Source: Pogona vitticeps (Eukaryota > Chordata > Lepidosauria > Squamata > Agamidae). Taken from it: a DNA stretch of 64,000 nt. A program made the position numbers and the translations under genes. Positions within the stretch are counted from its first letter, which is position 1. Each line of letters starts with the position of its first letter. The DNA lies in the NCBI RefSeq assembly GCF_051106095.1, contig NC_135786.1, positions 214,403,001 through 214,467,000 of the forward strand, read 5' to 3'. Shown here piece after piece: positions 59,139-64,000 of the stretch. The notes under the pieces are model-generated. The model did no database searches and was not told the DNA's origin. It was given only the letters and a program-made list of their open reading frames with translations.

Positions 59139-60656
59139 TGTTGTCTGTATGAAGCTGACCTACTTCATGAAATCATGACTACCACTTTTCCTGATCTTCC
59201 ACCTTCACTTTTCATCTGTACTTACAATAGCTTAAAGAAAATTACATGATGATAAAAAATTCAGCTTTCCTTGTCACAAACCTGTTTTCACAAGCATTCA
59301 AAAAGGATGCTACAGTATGTGTCCTTTAAAAAATAGCAGAAAACATGAGACTTACATTCAACAATGGCCAACTCTACTTTAATGTGAAGGGCCATCACTT
59401 GATTATTATTAAATGCAAAACTAAATGCAAAAACAAGAAAGGATTTTTTTTTTTTTGCCTAACAAATAATTCTGTAAAAGGACACTAACAGGAAATTATT
59501 TCATTTTATCCTTAAACTTGTTTATGCTTGCATAAATCAACAGCCAGTCAACCAGTGCAGAGAAAGTGTAATTATAGTAGGGGAAAGTTGAAAACCAAAG
59601 CAAGAATCAGCCTCTTTGTACATGTGTTCTTCTATGCAACTCAACAGTGTACTTTTTTCCTTTAACAATACTGCTTTTGCTACTGCATGATATGTACAGT
59701 TAGGCACTCAACACAGTAGAGGAATTGTTAAAACTGCTGCCAGTTCGGCATGGTTTTCTATAATTTCCTCCAGTCGAGTTGAGCAAGTGACTTAGGAAGT
59801 TATGAGGAAATCCAAATGAAGTATTTTTTCCAGGTTGCCCCACTACTGCACAGTATAACAAAGGTAAACATAAAATGATATCATTTCATCTCTGCTGTTC
59901 ACCTTTCCAATGACCTTTAAGAAAATACCCTGTAGCTGGATTTTTTAAAAGCATGCGAGTCATGCAAGAAGGCTAATATTACTTCCCTACCTACCAGCTA
60001 AACACCTTTAATGCATTAATCTATCCTGAAATAAAAATAAATATAGTCAGATAGTGATATGTCAAAGACAGAATTAAAATAAGCTAACATCAATTGAATT
60101 TTAACTAGTGTCCACAAGCATTTTCAATCATACTTATTGACACATAAGTGCACCAACAATTTAAATAGATTATAACGATCATTTGAAAAGAATAATTCAT
60201 TAAGAAGCAGGTGGCAACTTGGCAGAGTTGAAAGAACAGCGAAAGCAAAATAAAACAGTTAATACCCATTTGCACACATTACAAGTCTGTACAAACACAA
60301 GCCATTTGTATTTTTCTTTTTAATAGACAGCCTGACAGAATGAGCAGATAATATTGGAATAACAGGGAAAGATACATGATCAATCACAAGAGATCTACTG
60401 CATTTTAAAGGTTTACAGTAATTTCTCCACCAGCAGCATTCAGAGAGACTACTCCAAAAAACAAGTGTTATCATTATTTTCATATATGAGAAACTGTTTA
60501 CAGCCAGGCTATTCATAATGCCAACAAGAGCTCAGAGTACAGAGCAACAGGCAGCCTACAGTCACAGCTGGCATGTATCTCTTACTTAAAATTTGCAACA
60601 AATAGGAAATGGAGATAGACAATTCAGAATTTTGTACCACAAATGTGGTAGATGCT
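59139..60656. other. Intronic sequence, unannotated
   Basis: Only a T run at about 59445-59456; no gene or repeat recognised. Confidence 0.4.
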
Positions 60657-60846
60657 GCTGTTAGGTGCCGTCAAGTTGGAACTGACTTATAGTGACCCTA
60701 ATAGGGCTTTCAAGGTAACTGAGATGTTTAAGAAGTTGTTTTACCAGTTCCACACCCTCACTGAAGTTCTATGGCTTAACAAGGATTCAAACCTAGGCCT
60801 TCTGAGTTCTAGTCCATCACTCTCTCACTAAACCACACTGGGTATC
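60657..60846 (-). repeat. SINE family A, near full length
   Basis: The plus strand reads GTTAGGTGCCGTCAAGTTGG, TTATAGTGACCCTAATAGGG, GTTGTTTTACCAGTTCCACA, then B-box antisense GGATTCAAACCTAGGCC and the head CACTAAACCACACTGGG. Best preserved family A copy. Confidence 0.85.
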
Positions 60847-62029
60847 CTCAAAGCTACTATATAACACTATAACATGCAATCATCATGATAAAATCAGCTT
60901 CAGTATGGAACTACGGGAACAGTAAGGTTGTCCTACTATAACAGTAGTGGCCAATGTAAGCAAGTATGGCCAGGGCTAATTTGCCTCTCTCAAAATTTCT
61001 GCTCACACTATCAAGATTTAAAAAAATAATAATGAAACAAGGAATGGTTAGAAGGCCGTTTTGAGTTTTTAAAGACAGCTTTTTAAAATGTTAAAATCTG
61101 CAGATAACTCTGCAACCTATTTAAAGCTCTGCAATATATTTAAAAATTGACTGGGGTGAGATTAGGAAAAAAACATTTTGGGAGAAGAAAGAATTTGGTG
61201 GGGCTCCTATCTCCAAAAACTGTTTTGAGAGGAGCAAGCAGCCACACTCTATCTGCTCCTGCACCATAATGCACCTTCTTATTGAAGAGTGTTTCCTGAA
61301 ATGGAAACTCATTGGAAAAACCATTTGGAAAGACTCCTCACTGTTAGACAAGTCTAACTATTTGCTGATGGTTTGCTTGTTTACTGCTTACATCTACTAC
61401 ATTCCCAAAAGTATTAATTTAACATTTTTACATAGTATTCCATGACTCCTTCACGCTTCTTTTTAAACAAGATATTCTGGGTGCAAATAAGGATTTATCT
61501 TACTGAGTCAAACTATTACTTCATCTTGTTTGATGTAGCCCCCCAAAAGTCTCAAGACACAAGCCTGACAGGACACTTACCTAGCTGTAGCAGTGAGGTG
61601 AAGAGCAGAGCAGAAAGTGTTTCTCACATATTATAGAAAAAACAATACCGCCAGTGTACTGGGAAACAGATGTTTCCTCTGCTTCCTCAGTTCTTTTCTC
61701 CTCGTTACTTACTCACATATAAGGACACATACTAAGCCCACATTTACTGATGGCAGCAGAGAACGGAGTGCTGTGTAGTCCAAAACCAGCTGGGGCTACA
61801 AGCTGATACAAGCCCAGAGCCCAGGGGCAAATGTCCCTGTATTTGCACTATATTGTAAGTGCAGGGAGAACTTCTATTTGCAGTTTAAAAGGGGTTCTGC
61901 TAGGTGAAAGTTTCACAAGCAAAAAGAGTCTGGTAAGTAGCACTACCCTGATTTTGATGGTATATGACCGCCTCATGGCGCCCTTTGCCTGCCCTCTCAA
62001 TGAACTGCCATAAAAGAAGTAAGCTACGC

Positions 62030-62030
<1 letters not shown>
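60847..62030. other. Intronic sequence, unannotated
   Basis: No recognisable features. Confidence 0.4.
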
Positions 62031-62105
<75 letters not shown>

Positions 62106-62113
62106 ATAGTAGT
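62031..62113. repeat. AGT trinucleotide microsatellite
   Basis: About 26 units of GTA/AGT with one A-for-G change near the end, followed by CAA/TAA-type units to 62139. Poly-Ser, poly-Leu and poly-Tyr frames across it are repeat translation. Confidence 0.98.
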
Positions 62114-63122
<1,009 letters not shown>

Positions 63123-64000
63123 TTTGTGCTACTTTATGTACAACAGATAGGAGTGCCAACTTCAGTAAGGATTGGAAATCTGTATGTACTTCGAACCTAA
63201 CCTAACAGAGCATTTCTCAGAAGTAACAGTGGTTTTTTAAAATGAAATTGTGAGTATTTTATTTCATTTTATCTTATTATATTTCAATTTTCCATCTCAG
63301 GTGATAGAAACGGAATGGAAAGAAGGGAAAAAACTAAGGTCAGGATAAGATTCTCCTGGGAAAAGATACATTTCTTCCCAGTTCTTTCACTCCTACTCTC
63401 CTTTATTGCTTTCTTTGGTCACAGATTATCAAGTTGCACATAATGGCCCAAGAAATCCATATGCTTCTTCAAATTAAAAAATAAAATAATTTTGCATTAA
63501 TGCAAAGTTGTCAGAAGACATTTCAGATTTTTTTTCTTTTAAATCAGTATTAGTAAATTGCAAAAAAGAAAAGACAAAGGAAAAAGAAAAAGAAAAAGAA
63601 ATTATGGTTTTCACTTTGATTGGGGGGAAAATTTACAGTTCATACAGCTGTAGCAACACAAAATGTCCTGTGACTGGAATAGCCTCCAAGCCTCTGGACA
63701 AGTTTCTGGATAGTGATTTATAAACAATCTTCTACTTTGATAATTTTTTTGGACATTTAAAAAAAAACCCTGAAAAGCTGTCACTATCACAAATCAAAAT
63801 TTTATATTTAAAACCTCAACTGTTAAGTGCCTTTGGACACATTTGAACCAGAATAAAGCATTCCAAGTAAAGAAGAACCAGTTAAACAAACAAATAAAAA
63901 TCACACTGCAGGAAAACTAAGTAAAGCATCTCGTGATTTTTCATGATGGCTTGTGTCAAGCCCCAGTTCATAAACTTGCATAGTTACTTAAAATACATTC
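63123..64000. other. Intronic sequence, unannotated
   Basis: AT-rich; a short GAAAAA tandem at about 63578-63600. No gene recognised. Confidence 0.4.

Overview
The window is vertebrate nuclear DNA, most likely from a squamate reptile (lizard or snake). This rests on two recognisable host genes plus a repeat fauna typical of squamates: a BovB LINE 3' end with a CAA-rich tail, several tRNA-headed SINE families, a Sauria-type SINE with a clean target-site duplication, L2-like, CR1-like and RTE LINE remnants, many small palindromic hAT and Tigger-like elements, and long GATA/GACA/GGCA, CA, TG and AGT microsatellites. The species cannot be named from sequence alone.

Layout. Bases 1-6370 are repeat-rich upstream DNA. 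Bases about 6370-7163 form a GC- and CpG-rich block that I read as the promoter and non-coding first exon of KCNS2, followed by a 657-bp intron (7164-7820) and an intact single-exon KCNS2 coding sequence (7839-9272, + strand, 477 aa; the silent potassium-channel subunit Kv9.2). Bases 9273 to about 35870 are 3' UTR and intergenic DNA with many repeats. At 36181-36339 (- strand) lies the terminal coding exon of STK3 (MST2 kinase, Hippo pathway), encoding most of its SARAH domain. From 36340 to the window end I see no further coding exon, so this is read as the last STK3 intron, continuing past the window. KCNS2 and STK3 therefore sit tail to tail, the neighbour order known from other vertebrates.

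The two host genes are not functionally linked as far as the sequence shows. KCNS2 modifies Kv2 channels at the plasma membrane; STK3 is a cytoplasmic kinase whose SARAH coiled coil dimerises and binds SAV1 and RASSF proteins.

I found no undescribed biological system. The structures most worth a second look are a long hairpin at 51338-51515 whose loop copies 19 bases found 1.2 kb upstream, a palindromic Tigger-like element at 12018-12730 with a 337-bp inner hairpin, hAT-type elements with perfect or near-perfect 8-bp duplications, several clean nested insertions, and an exon-like segment at 18627-18724.
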